Source of the DNA: Rhizobium sp. ARZ01
GTDB lineage: Bacteria > Pseudomonadota > Alphaproteobacteria > Rhizobiales > Rhizobiaceae
Assembly (NCBI RefSeq): GCF_014851675.1
Contig: NZ_JACVAE010000001.1
Location: forward strand, 434,001-498,000
Direction of reading: 5' to 3'
Length of the DNA stretch: 64,000 nt
Every line of letters starts with the position of its first letter. Within the stretch, counting starts at the first letter, position 1. The notes below the pieces were generated by a model. The model made no database searches and had not been told where the DNA came from. It saw only the letters and a program-made list of their open reading frames with translations. This document shows, in pieces, positions 7,802 through 16,060 of this stretch. A program made the translations under genes and the position numbers.

Positions 7802-8290
7802 TCAATCATCGGCGAGTTTCTGCAAATTTCGCAGATTGCCGGCGAGGTCCCGGAGGCTGGCGCTCAACCCGTCAAGTTCATCGGCGGAACAGCCGGCCGC
7901 CTTGCCGATCTCCTTCAGGATGGCCTTGGCCTCCTGCCGCATGTCCTTGCCCTTTCGCGTCAGCGTGATCAACACCTGCCGTTCGTCAGCCCGGTCGCGG
8001 GTGCGCTCGATATAGCCGCTGGCTTCCAGCCGCTTGAGCAGCGGGGAGAGGGTGCCGGAATCGAGGTGAAGGGCATCGCCCAGCGATTTCACGCTTCTGC
8101 CGTCGTCTTGCCAGAGCGACAGCAGCACCAGATACTGCGGGTAGGTCAGTCCGTAAGGGTCGAGCAGCGGCTTGTAGGTGCGGTTGAACGCGTGCGCCGC
8201 CGAATAGATGGCAAAACAGAGCTGGCGATCGAGAAAGAGCATCCCGTCGTCAGGCATTTGTCCATCGGCCGTGTGAGGTTTGCGGGTCAT
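7802..8290 (-). CDS. ohrR: Organic peroxide sensor/repressor OhrR (MarR family)
   Basis: The 162-residue protein has the OhrR N-terminal segment LDRQLCFAIYSAAHAF with the peroxide-sensing cysteine C25 and a second cysteine C134, so it belongs to the two-cysteine class in which oxidation links the two thiols. The winged helix contains LTYPQYLVLLSLW and LDSGTLSPLLKRLEASGYI. It is divergent from ohr at 8397, the standard arrangement, and should repress both genes until organic hydroperoxides oxidise it. The first ATG has no clear ribosome site; an internal ATG at 8257 just before the conserved core is possible. Confidence 0.93.
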   Translation of the reverse strand: MTRKPHTADGQMPDDGMLFLDRQLCFAIYSAAHAFNRTYKPLLDPYGLTYPQYLVLLSLWQDDGRSVKSLGDALHLDSGTLSPLLKRLEASGYIERTRDRADERQVLITLTRKGKDMRQEAKAILKEIGKAAGCSADELDGLSASLRDLAGNLRNLQKLADD

Positions 8291-8337
8291 GCGCCATTGT
8301 CGCAGCAGTGCCCTGAAAGTGCAATGTGCAAAATTAT

Positions 8338-8349
8338 ATTGTGCGCAAT
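8338..8349. promoter_or_regulatory. Probable OhrR operator in the ohrR-ohr intergenic region
   Basis: ATTGTGCGCAAT has ATTG/CAAT arms around a GC-rich centre and lies in an A+T-rich stretch between the divergent genes, 48 bases before the ohr start. Alphaproteobacterial OhrR sites contain similar TTG-CAA dyads. Assignment is by position and pattern. Confidence 0.45.
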
Positions 8350-8396
8350 TGAGTTATGCGCTACATATCGACCATCAACCAGGAAGGAGATCAGAC

Positions 8397-8819
8397 ATGC
8401 CGATACTCTACACCACCAAGGCATCCGCCACCGGCGGCCGTGCAGGCCATGGCGCTTCTGAAGACGGCGTGCTCGACGTCACGCTCACCGTGCCGAAGGA
8501 ACTCGGCGGCGACGGTGCCCGCGGCACCAATCCAGAGCAGCTCTTCGCCACCGGCTACTCTGCTTGTTATCTCGGTGCGCTGAAATTCGTCGCCGGCAAG
8601 GAGAAGATAAAGATCCCGGATGAAGCGAAAGTGACGGCGACCGTCGGCATCGGCCCGCGCGAAGATGGCACCGGCTTCGGCATTGAGGCCGCGCTTGAGG
8701 TTTCCGTCCCCGGCGTCGACAAGGCAATCGTCGAGGACCTTGCCAAGAAGGCCCATGTGGTTTGCCCCTATAGCCACGCCACCCGCGATAACCTGAACGT
8801 CAAAACCACGGTTGTCTGA
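8397..8819 (+). CDS. ohr: Organic hydroperoxide resistance protein Ohr
   Basis: The 140-residue OsmC/Ohr protein carries both catalytic cysteines: C57 in GYSACYLGAL and C123 in VVCPYSHATR, plus GTNPEQLF with the conserved glutamate. Ohr is a lipoyl-dependent thiol peroxidase that reduces fatty-acid and other organic hydroperoxides in the cytoplasm. The ATG at 8397 is chosen because AGGAAGGAGA precedes it by 6-7 bases and the MPILYTT start is typical of the family. It is divergent from ohrR. Confidence 0.96.
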   Translation: MPILYTTKASATGGRAGHGASEDGVLDVTLTVPKELGGDGARGTNPEQLFATGYSACYLGALKFVAGKEKIKIPDEAKVTATVGIGPREDGTGFGIEAALEVSVPGVDKAIVEDLAKKAHVVCPYSHATRDNLNVKTTVV

Positions 8820-8876
8820 GGAAAGCGATCAGTCCCACTGCGATTCCGAATTGGTCTTCGGGATCGCAGCAACGAA

Positions 8877-8920
8877 CCTTTCCTTCGAAATTTTCTATGC
8901 TATAATTTTCAAAGGAAAGG
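8877..8920. promoter_or_regulatory. Long inverted repeat over the promoter of the toxin-antitoxin operon
   Basis: CCTTTCCTTCGAAAT (8877-8891) is matched by the inverse of ATTTTCAAAGGAAAGG (8905-8920), with one substitution and one extra base. A TATAAT hexamer (8901-8906) overlaps the right arm, and the arm's AAAGGAAAGG also serves as the ribosome site. Such sites fit autorepression by the antitoxin or toxin-antitoxin complex. Confidence 0.65.
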
Positions 8921-8929
8921 ATGGGTGTC

Positions 8930-9316
8930 ATGCTTACGCTCGATATCAGGCAGGCTTCCGCTCCGGCAGGGGAAGGGGCGGTGATGACCAAGGCGGTGGT
9001 GCGCGCCGCCGAGCAGCTCGGGCTTTCGGCGCGTGTGCTGGCTGGCGTGCTCGGCCTTTCCGAGGCAAGCGTGTCGCGCATGCGCAGGGATGATTTTACG
9101 CTGGAGCGCGGCAGCAAGCCGTTCGAACTCGCTGTTCTGCTTGTCCGTCTGTTCCGGTCGCTCGACGCCATCACCGGCGGTGACGAGGCGGTCTCCCGCA
9201 TATGGATGACTGCGGACAATCGCGTCCTCGGCGGCCGGCCCATCGATCGCATTATTTCCATTTCCGGCCTCACCGATGTCCTTGCCTATCTGGACGCCCG
9301 ACGCGCTCTCGTCTGA
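8930..9316 (+). CDS. Xre/MbcA/ParS-type antitoxin (DUF2384)
   Basis: The 128-residue protein has an N-terminal Xre-like helix-turn-helix (RAAEQLGLSARVLAGVLGLS and EASVSRMRR) and the C-terminal DUF2384 toxin-binding domain with SLDAITGGDEAVSRIWM and the final DVLAYLDARR helix. It neutralises the RES toxin encoded next, whose start at 9276 lies inside this gene (41-bp overlap, different frame). The ATG at 8930 is preferred to 8921 because the AAAGGAAAGG ribosome site would otherwise touch the start codon. Confidence 0.92.
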   Translation: MLTLDIRQASAPAGEGAVMTKAVVRAAEQLGLSARVLAGVLGLSEASVSRMRRDDFTLERGSKPFELAVLLVRLFRSLDAITGGDEAVSRIWMTADNRVLGGRPIDRIISISGLTDVLAYLDARRALV

Positions 9317-10037
9317 GGCGCGCGCCTTTGCAAAGCCGGTCTGGCGACTGGTGGAGGCGCAGCATCGCGTCTCGACGCTGAAGCTTGTCGACACGCTGGA
9401 GGAGCAAACACTGCTCGAAGGGTTGCTCGAGGAAAGCAAGCCCGTGCTGCCACCCGAGTGCGCGGGCCTCGACTACCTGCTCGCGACACCCTTCCGCTAC
9501 GGCGCAATCTATCCGCATGGCTCCCGGTTTCGCAGGGCCGGGCGCACTTTGGGTGTCTTCTATGCCGCAGAAGCGGTGACAACCGCTCTCGCGGAAATGG
9601 CCTTCTACCGACTGTTGTTCTACGCGGAATCGCCCGAAACGCCGTTTCCTGCGAATGCCGCTGATTACACGGCCTTCTCGGTGGCGACCGGCACAAAGGC
9701 GGCGATCGATCTCACGATGCCGCCTCTTGTTCGCGATCACCAGTATTGGAGCAATCCGATCGACTATGCCGCCTGCCAGGCGCTTGCCGAGACGGCCCGG
9801 TTGGCCGGAATTGAAGCGATCCGATACCGATCGGTGCGCGATCCCGAAAGTGGCGCAAATGTTGCGCTCCTTTCGGCCCGCGCCTTTGCCGAGCCGAAGC
9901 CGCTGGAGCGCCAGACCTGGCGCATCCGTTTATCGACGCACGGCGTGCAGGCGATCTGCGAGTTCCCCGCGATGCGCATCGAGTTTTCGTGCACCGATTT
10001 TGGCAACGATCCGCGCCTCGAGCGACCCGGCGAGTAG
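9276..10037 (+). CDS. RES family NAD+ phosphorylase toxin
   Basis: The 253-residue protein carries a RES domain: PFRYGAIYPHGSRFRR, GVFYAAEAVTTALAEMAFYR and, late in the protein, GANVALLSARAF supply the expected arginine, glutamate and serine of the active centre. RES toxins of Xre-RES pairs degrade NAD+ and arrest growth. It is longer than minimal RES toxins (about 150-180 residues) through extra N-terminal sequence, as in the larger members of the family. Strong translational overlap with the antitoxin gene supports a functional module. Confidence 0.92.
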   Translation: MSLPIWTPDALSSEARAFAKPVWRLVEAQHRVSTLKLVDTLEEQTLLEGLLEESKPVLPPECAGLDYLLATPFRYGAIYPHGSRFRRAGRTLGVFYAAEAVTTALAEMAFYRLLFYAESPETPFPANAADYTAFSVATGTKAAIDLTMPPLVRDHQYWSNPIDYAACQALAETARLAGIEAIRYRSVRDPESGANVALLSARAFAEPKPLERQTWRIRLSTHGVQAICEFPAMRIEFSCTDFGNDPRLERPGE

Positions 10038-10085
10038 GCGGCCGCGGACATTGCGGCCGCCCAGCGGGGAGGGGAGAAAGGGCGG

Positions 10086-11606
10086 TTACTCCCGTTTCCC
10101 CGCCGCCGCAAAGAATGCCTCCGGCCCATTGACCTCGACCAGCCGGCGCTTTTCGACAAGCCAGAAGCGGTTGGCGACAGCGCGAACGAAGCTGCGGTCG
10201 TGCGAGACGAACAGGCAGCTTGCCTCATGCGCCGTCAGCTCGCTTTCCAGCGCCTCCTGCCCCTCGATGTCGAGGTGGTTGGTGGGTTCGTCGAGCAGGA
10301 AGAAGTTCGGGTTCGTCAGCCGCAGGACCAGCATGCCCAGCCGTGCCTTCTGGCCGCCGGAAAGCCGGCCGATCGGCTGCCCCTGCATTTCGATCGTCAT
10401 GCCCGCGCCGACAAGCAGCGTGCGCGCCCGCTGGTCACCGATGTCGAAGCGCCGGATGATCGTGCGCAACGGCGTCTCGGCATCGGCGAGATCGGCAAGC
10501 GCCTGGTCGCCGTAACCGAGCACGAGGCTGGGTGTCGCCTTGATGCCGGCCACGCCCGTGCCCTCGATCGCCGCCTTCAGCGCCGAGACGAGGCGCGTCT
10601 TCCCCACGCCGTTGTGTCCGAGCAACACGATGCGGTCGCCCTGGCAGACGAACTGTTTTCCGGTGCGGAAAAGCAGGGTGCCGTCCGGAGTCTCGATTGC
10701 CGCGTCCTCCAGCGTGACCAGCACCTTCGCATGCGTGCCGCGGTTGACGAGCCGGATAGCGCCGGTCGAGCGTTCGAGATGCGCAGGCCTGGCCGAATCC
10801 TCCAACTTCTCCGCCCGCTGCTTCAATTGCTTGGTCTTCACAACGAGAAGGTCGGAGCCGGAATTGATGCCGATATTGTTCAGCTTGGCCGCCTGTTGGC
10901 GCAGCTGCTGCGCCGTCTTCATATCGCGCTGGTAGCGCCGTTCGTCCGCGGCATCGGCTTCATCGAGCGCCGCCCGGGCACGCGAATAGGGCAGGGCGAA
11001 GACCTGCGACCGCTCGGGTCGCAGAAACAGCGTCCGGTTGGTCGTGGCGTCGAGGAAGGCGCGGTCGTGGCTGGACATGACCACCGGCACGTCGCGCGGC
11101 AGGGTGTTGAGCCATTCTTCCAGTTGGAAGATGCGGTTCAGGTCGAGATGGTTCGTCGGCTCGTCGAGCAGCAGCACGTCCGGCTCTGTGACCCAGGTCC
11201 GGGCCAGAAGCGCCAGCCGCTGCCAGCCTCCGCTGAGCTGCGAGAGGGCGCGCGTGCGAAACGCCTCGGGCACCTCCAGCGATTCCAGCACCACATCGAC
11301 GCGCCAGCTTTCATGCTCGGCCTGATCGGCCGGCAAGGCGGCGAGCACGGCCTCGTGGAAGGTGGCGCCAAACAGGGCGGGCGGCACATTCTGTTCGACG
11401 TGGCCGACCGTCAGCCCGCGCGCCTTGGTGATCTCGCCTTCGCCGGGTTCGATATCGCCGGCAATGCAGCGGAAGAGCGTGGACTTGCCCCGGCCATTCG
11501 CCGCGACGAGGCCGATGCGATCGCCGGCGTTGACAGAAAGGTTCAAGCCGGAAAAAAGCGGCGCGGCAAGGGTGACGCCGAGATTGCGGATATTGATGAG
11601 CGACAT
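10086..11606 (-). CDS. ABC-F family duplicated ATPase
   Basis: The protein of about 506 residues has two ABC ATPase domains and no membrane segments. The first has Walker A ANGRGKST, signature LSGGWQRL and Walker B LLLDEPTNHLD; the second has GHNGVGKT, LSGGQKARLG and FLLDEPTNHLD. A basic linker lies between. ABC-F proteins act on ribosomes, either as translation factors or antibiotic protectors; which applies here is not evident. The start at 11606 (MSLINIRNL) is preferred to 11630 because it begins at the domain and has an AGGGA site. Two strong stem-loops lie in the presumed leader. Confidence 0.92.
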   Translation of the reverse strand: MSLINIRNLGVTLAAPLFSGLNLSVNAGDRIGLVAANGRGKSTLFRCIAGDIEPGEGEITKARGLTVGHVEQNVPPALFGATFHEAVLAALPADQAEHESWRVDVVLESLEVPEAFRTRALSQLSGGWQRLALLARTWVTEPDVLLLDEPTNHLDLNRIFQLEEWLNTLPRDVPVVMSSHDRAFLDATTNRTLFLRPERSQVFALPYSRARAALDEADAADERRYQRDMKTAQQLRQQAAKLNNIGINSGSDLLVVKTKQLKQRAEKLEDSARPAHLERSTGAIRLVNRGTHAKVLVTLEDAAIETPDGTLLFRTGKQFVCQGDRIVLLGHNGVGKTRLVSALKAAIEGTGVAGIKATPSLVLGYGDQALADLADAETPLRTIIRRFDIGDQRARTLLVGAGMTIEMQGQPIGRLSGGQKARLGMLVLRLTNPNFFLLDEPTNHLDIEGQEALESELTAHEASCLFVSHDRSFVRAVANRFWLVEKRRLVEVNGPEAFFAAAGKRE

Positions 11607-11926
11607 GATCGATCCCTGATCGAAATCCAAGCGAACGCCGCATCGAGGGCCTCAGCCATCATCGAAGGGCGCGTTCGAACTCGGAAGCATTGAAATTTGC
11701 GCACGTCACGCATGGACGCACGCTGCCACGAGGGGCAGACCAGGGACAGGTGTCGAGAAAACGGTCTCTGGTCAGCCCTGCAAACGCATTTGCAGGGCAC
11801 GATCGGGACCATGCGTCAGATTGGGCAGGAAATCGAATCTCACGTCCGCCCTCCTTTCGCGCGGTTAATTCGAGAGGGTTTCGATAGCATCAAGCGGTGC
11901 CGATTGCAATCTCCGGCGGTGAAGCC
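11607..11926. other. Intergenic region with two stem-loops upstream of the ABC-F gene
   Basis: No gene is recognised. A perfect 10-bp inverted repeat with a 4-base loop lies at 11775-11798 (GCCCTGCAAA / TTTGCAGGGC). A second, with 9 of 10 matching arm bases, lies at 11738-11773 (GACCAGGGAC / GTCTCTGGTC). Both would be in the 5' leader of a transcript running into the ABC-F gene. Confidence 0.55.
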
Positions 11927-12601
11927 CTAGCGCGGGGCAAAACGGGCCGACCAGCGCCGGGGGATGAGGATCGAGGCCGCCGTCACGAGCGCGGCGACGA
12001 TGAAGGGCGCCCAGGCGGCTGCGCCGGCAGTGTGACGCTGCAGCATTGCGCCGGCGATTGCGCCCGCCAGCATGCCGCTCCACGGTACGAGCTGGACGAG
12101 CCACTGGTTGTTGCGCGCACCCAGGATCCAGCGCCCGAGACCGCGTCCGAAACGGGAAAGCCCACCGGTGACATAGGTCAGGCCGATCGGCAGTCCTTCG
12201 ATCTGCTCGACGGCTGCATTGATCGTTCCCATCGAGAAGATCAGAAGCAGGAACCGTGCCTCGCGGATATCCGGAACGAGTGCGGAGGCCGCAAGCAGAG
12301 CGGTTACGCAGAGCAGCACGCCATGCGACCTGAAGCGGCTGGCGATGATGACCCCAGCACTGTTGCCGAACACGAAGGCAGCGAGCCCTGTCAACAGCAG
12401 AATCGCGCGAAACGTGTCGCCATCGGCGATCGCGACGGAGGCGCGGGTGGTGTTGCCGCTCATGAACGAGACGAATTCGCCGACCGCCATCAGACCGATC
12501 GCGTCGGTCATGCCGGCGAGAAACGAGATGGCCGCGACGAGCGCGAGGCCGACAGAACTCCGTTGGCGCCGGATCAGGCGCCGGCGCCGCGCGACAGTCA
12601 T
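11927..12601 (-). CDS. DUF1275 (YoaK) family membrane protein
   Basis: The protein of about 224 residues has roughly six hydrophobic segments and the family marks near the first two: ALVAAISFLAGMTDAIGL, then FVSFMSGNTTRASVAIADG. A mid-protein YVTGGLSRFGRGLGRWILG loop is also typical. The family is of unknown function and sits in the inner membrane. The start at 12601 (MTVARRRR) is chosen because it directly precedes the first membrane segment; there is no clear ribosome site, so it is uncertain. Confidence 0.88.
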   Translation of the reverse strand: MTVARRRRLIRRQRSSVGLALVAAISFLAGMTDAIGLMAVGEFVSFMSGNTTRASVAIADGDTFRAILLLTGLAAFVFGNSAGVIIASRFRSHGVLLCVTALLAASALVPDIREARFLLLIFSMGTINAAVEQIEGLPIGLTYVTGGLSRFGRGLGRWILGARNNQWLVQLVPWSGMLAGAIAGAMLQRHTAGAAAWAPFIVAALVTAASILIPRRWSARFAPR

Positions 12602-12853
12602 GCGGGAATCGGTCCGGTTTTGCGTATGCGAGGAGCTAATCAGAGGTAGACGGCCATTGCAAGTTGGGTGAAGTACCGGCGAAGGTGCTGCTCGCAAGCA
12701 AGAATTGCAGACTCGAAGCGAGTGTGGATTTTGAGGAAACGCAGCGTTAACGTGGGGGCGCGAAGACGATTGGTTTCCGTCGATGTCGAATACGGTAAGC
12801 TGCAGGTAATTTTATGATCGCCGCAGCGGCGGTCTCAGGTAACGGAGTGCCTA

Positions 12854-13651
12854 TTGATTAGGATTTCATTGACATGGGTGATTGACGTTGTGCAGGCAGT
12901 AGATGCACTTCAGGATATAAAACCGGGAACGCCTCTTACGGAAAACTGGGGGCAAATTTATTTCGCGCACTTCAATCTGGATGCGCTATTAAATCAAAGT
13001 CTGTACAGTAATTCAATCATCAGTTCGCGTTCAGCGGCTGAGAAGTTGCATGCAAAACTTTCTGATATACTCACGCGAAAAAATACTGGTAGCCTGGATG
13101 ATGCGGATGCATGGTTGATTGAGCATAGGCGAAAAGAGTTTAAAACTATTCTAAACGCGGAGTTAGCTACGCTGCCGACATTCTTTGTTTCGGGAAAGCC
13201 GCCCTACAGTACCGAGGCGCTGCTCAGTGGTGGAGAGGCTATAATGCCGCCTGATCTCCAAACGAAAGTTCCAGAAGCGGTCTTTGACGCAAGGGAAGCG
13301 GCTCGATGTATAGCGTTTGAACTGGGGACTGCTGGCGCGTTTCATCTTTTCCGGGCATTGGAAGCCGTCGTACGACGTTACTATTCGGAGGTGGCAAAGG
13401 GTCATGCGGAACCGAAGCAAAGAAATTTGGGCGTTTACATTCGGGCGCTTACACCGCACGCGAACCCAAAAGTGATCGCCGTTCTAGCTCAGCTGAAAGA
13501 TCTATATAGGAACCCGATTGTTCACCCTGAGGCAGCGATCACCTTGGAGGAAGCAATAACGATCGCAGGGCTTGTGAGGAGCGCGATCGCGTCGATGCTG
13601 AACGAACTGCCAACGGTACCGCAAACTACAACGCTCGCTTCAGTTCAATAG
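12854..13651 (+). CDS. Hypothetical protein with a HEPN-like C-terminal domain
   Basis: The 265-residue protein is not recognised as a named family. Its C-terminal 120 residues are helical and contain FHLFRALEAVVRRYY followed, at 219-224, by RNPIVH, which fits the RX4H motif of HEPN ribonucleases that act in toxin-antitoxin, abortive infection and CRISPR effectors. The N-terminal 130 residues have no recognised domain. It has lower G+C and different codon use from its neighbours, and a TTG start at 12854 with a CGGAG site, all consistent with recent acquisition. No antitoxin gene is adjacent. The HEPN call is inference from the motif and helical context. Confidence 0.6.
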   Translation: MIRISLTWVIDVVQAVDALQDIKPGTPLTENWGQIYFAHFNLDALLNQSLYSNSIISSRSAAEKLHAKLSDILTRKNTGSLDDADAWLIEHRRKEFKTILNAELATLPTFFVSGKPPYSTEALLSGGEAIMPPDLQTKVPEAVFDAREAARCIAFELGTAGAFHLFRALEAVVRRYYSEVAKGHAEPKQRNLGVYIRALTPHANPKVIAVLAQLKDLYRNPIVHPEAAITLEEAITIAGLVRSAIASMLNELPTVPQTTTLASVQ

Positions 13652-13718
13652 CGTTTCGAAGCGAAAGTAAAACACCATATTGATCTCACCATCGCAAAAA
13701 AAACGCGATAGAGGTCAC

Positions 13719-13800
13719 CGCCTCAAGCCTCCCAAGAACACGATGGCTGCCGAGCGATTTGGCCATGCTGCGGGCGGCCGTTTCAACGCCCGCCTATGGC
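13719..13800 (-). pseudogene. Decayed duplicate of the 3' end of the HerA-like gene
   Basis: This stretch aligns with 14301-14390, the 3' end of the HerA-like gene on the same strand, over about 80 bases. Shared runs include TTGGCCATGCTGCGGGCGGC. Translated on the minus strand it reads ETAARSMAKSLGS and then VLGRLEA, matching SAARSMANSLGRA and RGILGSL in the intact gene. Only the tail is present, with small indels. The DUF4242 gene lies between the two copies. Confidence 0.65.
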
Positions 13801-13840
13801 ACATCCCGGCGCCTTGCGGCAACTTGTCGGCATTTCGCGG

Positions 13841-14131
13841 CTACGAGCCCATCTTGCCGTCCGTCTCTGTGGTCGGGCCGATAATGGCGGTAATCTCCGT
13901 CACCTTGTCTGCCGGAAAACCGCCGAGCCTGGCGTGCTCGCGAATGACGTCCGCGCTGTCCGCCTCGTGCACGCAGTAGAATTTGTCACCGGCGACGTAG
14001 CTCGTGATCCACTTGTAGGGCTTGCCGAGCTCCCGCATGGCCTTGTTCGACGTGGCGGATACATTGCAGAGCTGGTCTGCGCTCAGCTTGTCCGCTCCGG
14101 GTATGTCTCGCTCGATGATGAAGGTAGGCAT
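13841..14131 (-). CDS. DUF4242 domain-containing protein
   Basis: The protein is about 96 residues and begins MPTFIIERDIPGADKLS, with a central KWITSYVAGDKFYCVHEA stretch and an EHARLGGFPADKV end. This is the DUF4242/SCO4226-like ferredoxin-like fold; at least one family member binds nickel, but most have no known role. The start at 14131 is supported by GAGGAGG about 8 bases upstream. It sits between a tail duplicate and the intact HerA-like gene, all on the same strand. Confidence 0.85.
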   Translation of the reverse strand: MPTFIIERDIPGADKLSADQLCNVSATSNKAMRELGKPYKWITSYVAGDKFYCVHEADSADVIREHARLGGFPADKVTEITAIIGPTTETDGKMGS

Positions 14132-14298
14132 CCTGCAACCTCCTCGCGGTTTGACAAGGATCATCAAGCCGCTTCATCGGAGCGGAAGTCAATCAAATCG
14201 TGCGGTCGGGTAGCCGCTGCAATTGATGAATGGACCGGGAGTCGGTTCCGTTGGGCGGCCAAACGACCGCCCAAAGAAACTCAAACGTCGTGGTAGAG

Positions 14299-15861
14299 CT
14301 ACCGCCTCAGGCTTCCTAGGATGCCGCGCACGATGGCGCGGCCAAGCGAGTTGGCCATGCTGCGGGCGGCGGATTTCATCGCCGCCTCGACGACCGTTTC
14401 GCGCTGGTAACCGGTGCGGCCCTTCGGCTTGGCCGTGCCGGAAGGCGTCGGCTCGTCGTCGCCGAAGCCCGGCAGCGTCCAGCGGCTGCCGCCGTTCTGC
14501 TGTTGCTGCGCTGCCTCCTGTTCGGCCTGCTGCTGCGCCTCGAGCTTCTTCGCCCGTGCTGCCAGCATCTCGTAGGCCGATTCCCGGTCGAAATCCTCGT
14601 CGTAGAGGCCGGCAACCGGGCTGACCTTCAGCACGTTGGCGCGTTCTGCATCGGTGAGCGGTCCCACGCGCGAGGCCGGCGGACGGACAAGCGTGCGCTC
14701 CACCATCGACGGCGCGCCCTTGCCCTCGAGCGTCGAGACCAATGCCTCGCCGGTGCCGAGCTGGGTGATAACCGTGGCGCAATCGAAATCCGGATTGGGG
14801 CGGAAGGTGTCGGCGGCGGTCCTGACCGCCTTCTGCTCGCGCGGCGTATAGGCACGCAGCGCGTGCTGGACGCGGTTGCCGAGCTGGGCCAGAACGGTCT
14901 CGGGCACGTCGAGCGGGTTCTGGGTGACGAAATAGACGCCCACGCCCTTCGAGCGGATCAGGCGGACCACCTGTTCGACGCGCTCGATCAGAACCTTCGG
15001 CGCATCGTTGAAGAGCAGGTGCGCCTCGTCGAAGAAGAAGACGAGCCGCGGCTTGTCCGGATCGCCGACTTCCGGCAGTTCCTCGAACAGCTCGGAGAGC
15101 AGCCAGAGCAGGAAGGTCCCGTAAAGCCTCGGGTTCATCATCAGCTTGTCGGCGGCCAGCACCGAGATCGCCCCGCGTCCGTCATTGGTGGTGCGCATGA
15201 TGTCGGAGATTTTTAGGGCGGGCTCGCCGAAGAAATGCTCTGCGCCCTGCTGTTCAAGGATCAGCAGTTCGCGCTGGATCGAGCCGACGGAAGCCTTGGA
15301 GATGAAGCCGAACTGGTTGGAAAGCTCGGTGGCGTTCTCGCCCATGTAGTTCAGCAGTGCCTGCAGGTCCTTCAGGTCGAGCAGCGGCAGCCCGCCCTGG
15401 TCGGCGATCTTGAAGGCGATGTTGAGCACACCTTCCTGCGCGTCCGTTGCATTCATCAGCCGCGACAAGAGCAGCGGCCCCATCTCGGTTATGGTCGTGC
15501 GGACGCGATGGCCCTTTTCGCCATAGAGATCCCAGAAGATCACCGGGAACTCGTGGAAATCGTAGGGCTGGAGGCCAATCTCTTCGGCGCGCTTGAGGAG
15601 AAAGTCCTTCGCTTCGCCCATAGCGCCGATGCCGGAAAGATCGCCCTTCACGTCGGCGCAGAAGACCGGGACACCAGCGTTGGAGAAGCTTTCGGCGAGG
15701 ATCTGCAGGGTGATCGTCTTGCCGGTGCCGGTGGCCCCGGTCACCAGTCCATGCCGGTTGCCGAATTTCAGTTCGAGATATTCCGGCTTGTTGATGGCGT
15801 TGTCCGGCTTGCGGCTGGTTCCGATATAGAGCTTCCCGTCCTGAAATATGGTCTCGCTCAC
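14299..15861 (-). CDS. HerA-like ATPase (DUF853)
   Basis: The protein of about 520 residues has a Walker A GATGTGKTIT near residue 45, Walker B LVFFFDEAHLLF and the later YFVTQNPLDVPETVLAQLGNR segment, which define the DUF853 branch of HerA/FtsK-like ATPases. A glutamine-rich coiled stretch follows, and the end is the AARSMANSLGRA tail. The branch is widespread in proteobacteria with no settled function. The GTG start at 15861 has GGGAG upstream; an ATG at 15882 is the alternative. A remnant of its 3' end is found 0.5 kb further on. Confidence 0.88.
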   Translation of the reverse strand: MSETIFQDGKLYIGTSRKPDNAINKPEYLELKFGNRHGLVTGATGTGKTITLQILAESFSNAGVPVFCADVKGDLSGIGAMGEAKDFLLKRAEEIGLQPYDFHEFPVIFWDLYGEKGHRVRTTITEMGPLLLSRLMNATDAQEGVLNIAFKIADQGGLPLLDLKDLQALLNYMGENATELSNQFGFISKASVGSIQRELLILEQQGAEHFFGEPALKISDIMRTTNDGRGAISVLAADKLMMNPRLYGTFLLWLLSELFEELPEVGDPDKPRLVFFFDEAHLLFNDAPKVLIERVEQVVRLIRSKGVGVYFVTQNPLDVPETVLAQLGNRVQHALRAYTPREQKAVRTAADTFRPNPDFDCATVITQLGTGEALVSTLEGKGAPSMVERTLVRPPASRVGPLTDAERANVLKVSPVAGLYDEDFDRESAYEMLAARAKKLEAQQQAEQEAAQQQQNGGSRWTLPGFGDDEPTPSGTAKPKGRTGYQRETVVEAAMKSAARSMANSLGRAIVRGILGSLRR

Positions 15862-16060
15862 TGTGGTTTCTCCCTTGTGCATGCCGGCCCTTGGCGAGGG
15901 CACTCCGGTGCCGTATCACCCGGATGAATTCATTGAATCGCCTCGAAGACTTTATAGGGTGAATGCGGAACTTCAACACCCGTGGTGACAGGGGAGAAAG
16001 ACCTGTGTACGATAAATTGGCTTTCCCCACGCTTGAGTTCGTTGGTCGATTCCGTTAACG

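Noticed and set aside
10086..11606. An exporter ATPase for the RTX proteins
   Set aside because: The protein has two ATPase domains and no membrane domain, which is the ABC-F layout and not a type I exporter.
12854..15861. A HerA-type defence system formed by the HEPN-like gene and the HerA-like ATPase
   Set aside because: The two are on opposite strands and separated by a DUF4242 gene and a decayed tail. The ATPase belongs to the DUF853 branch, which is common without nuclease partners. There is no sign of cotranscription.
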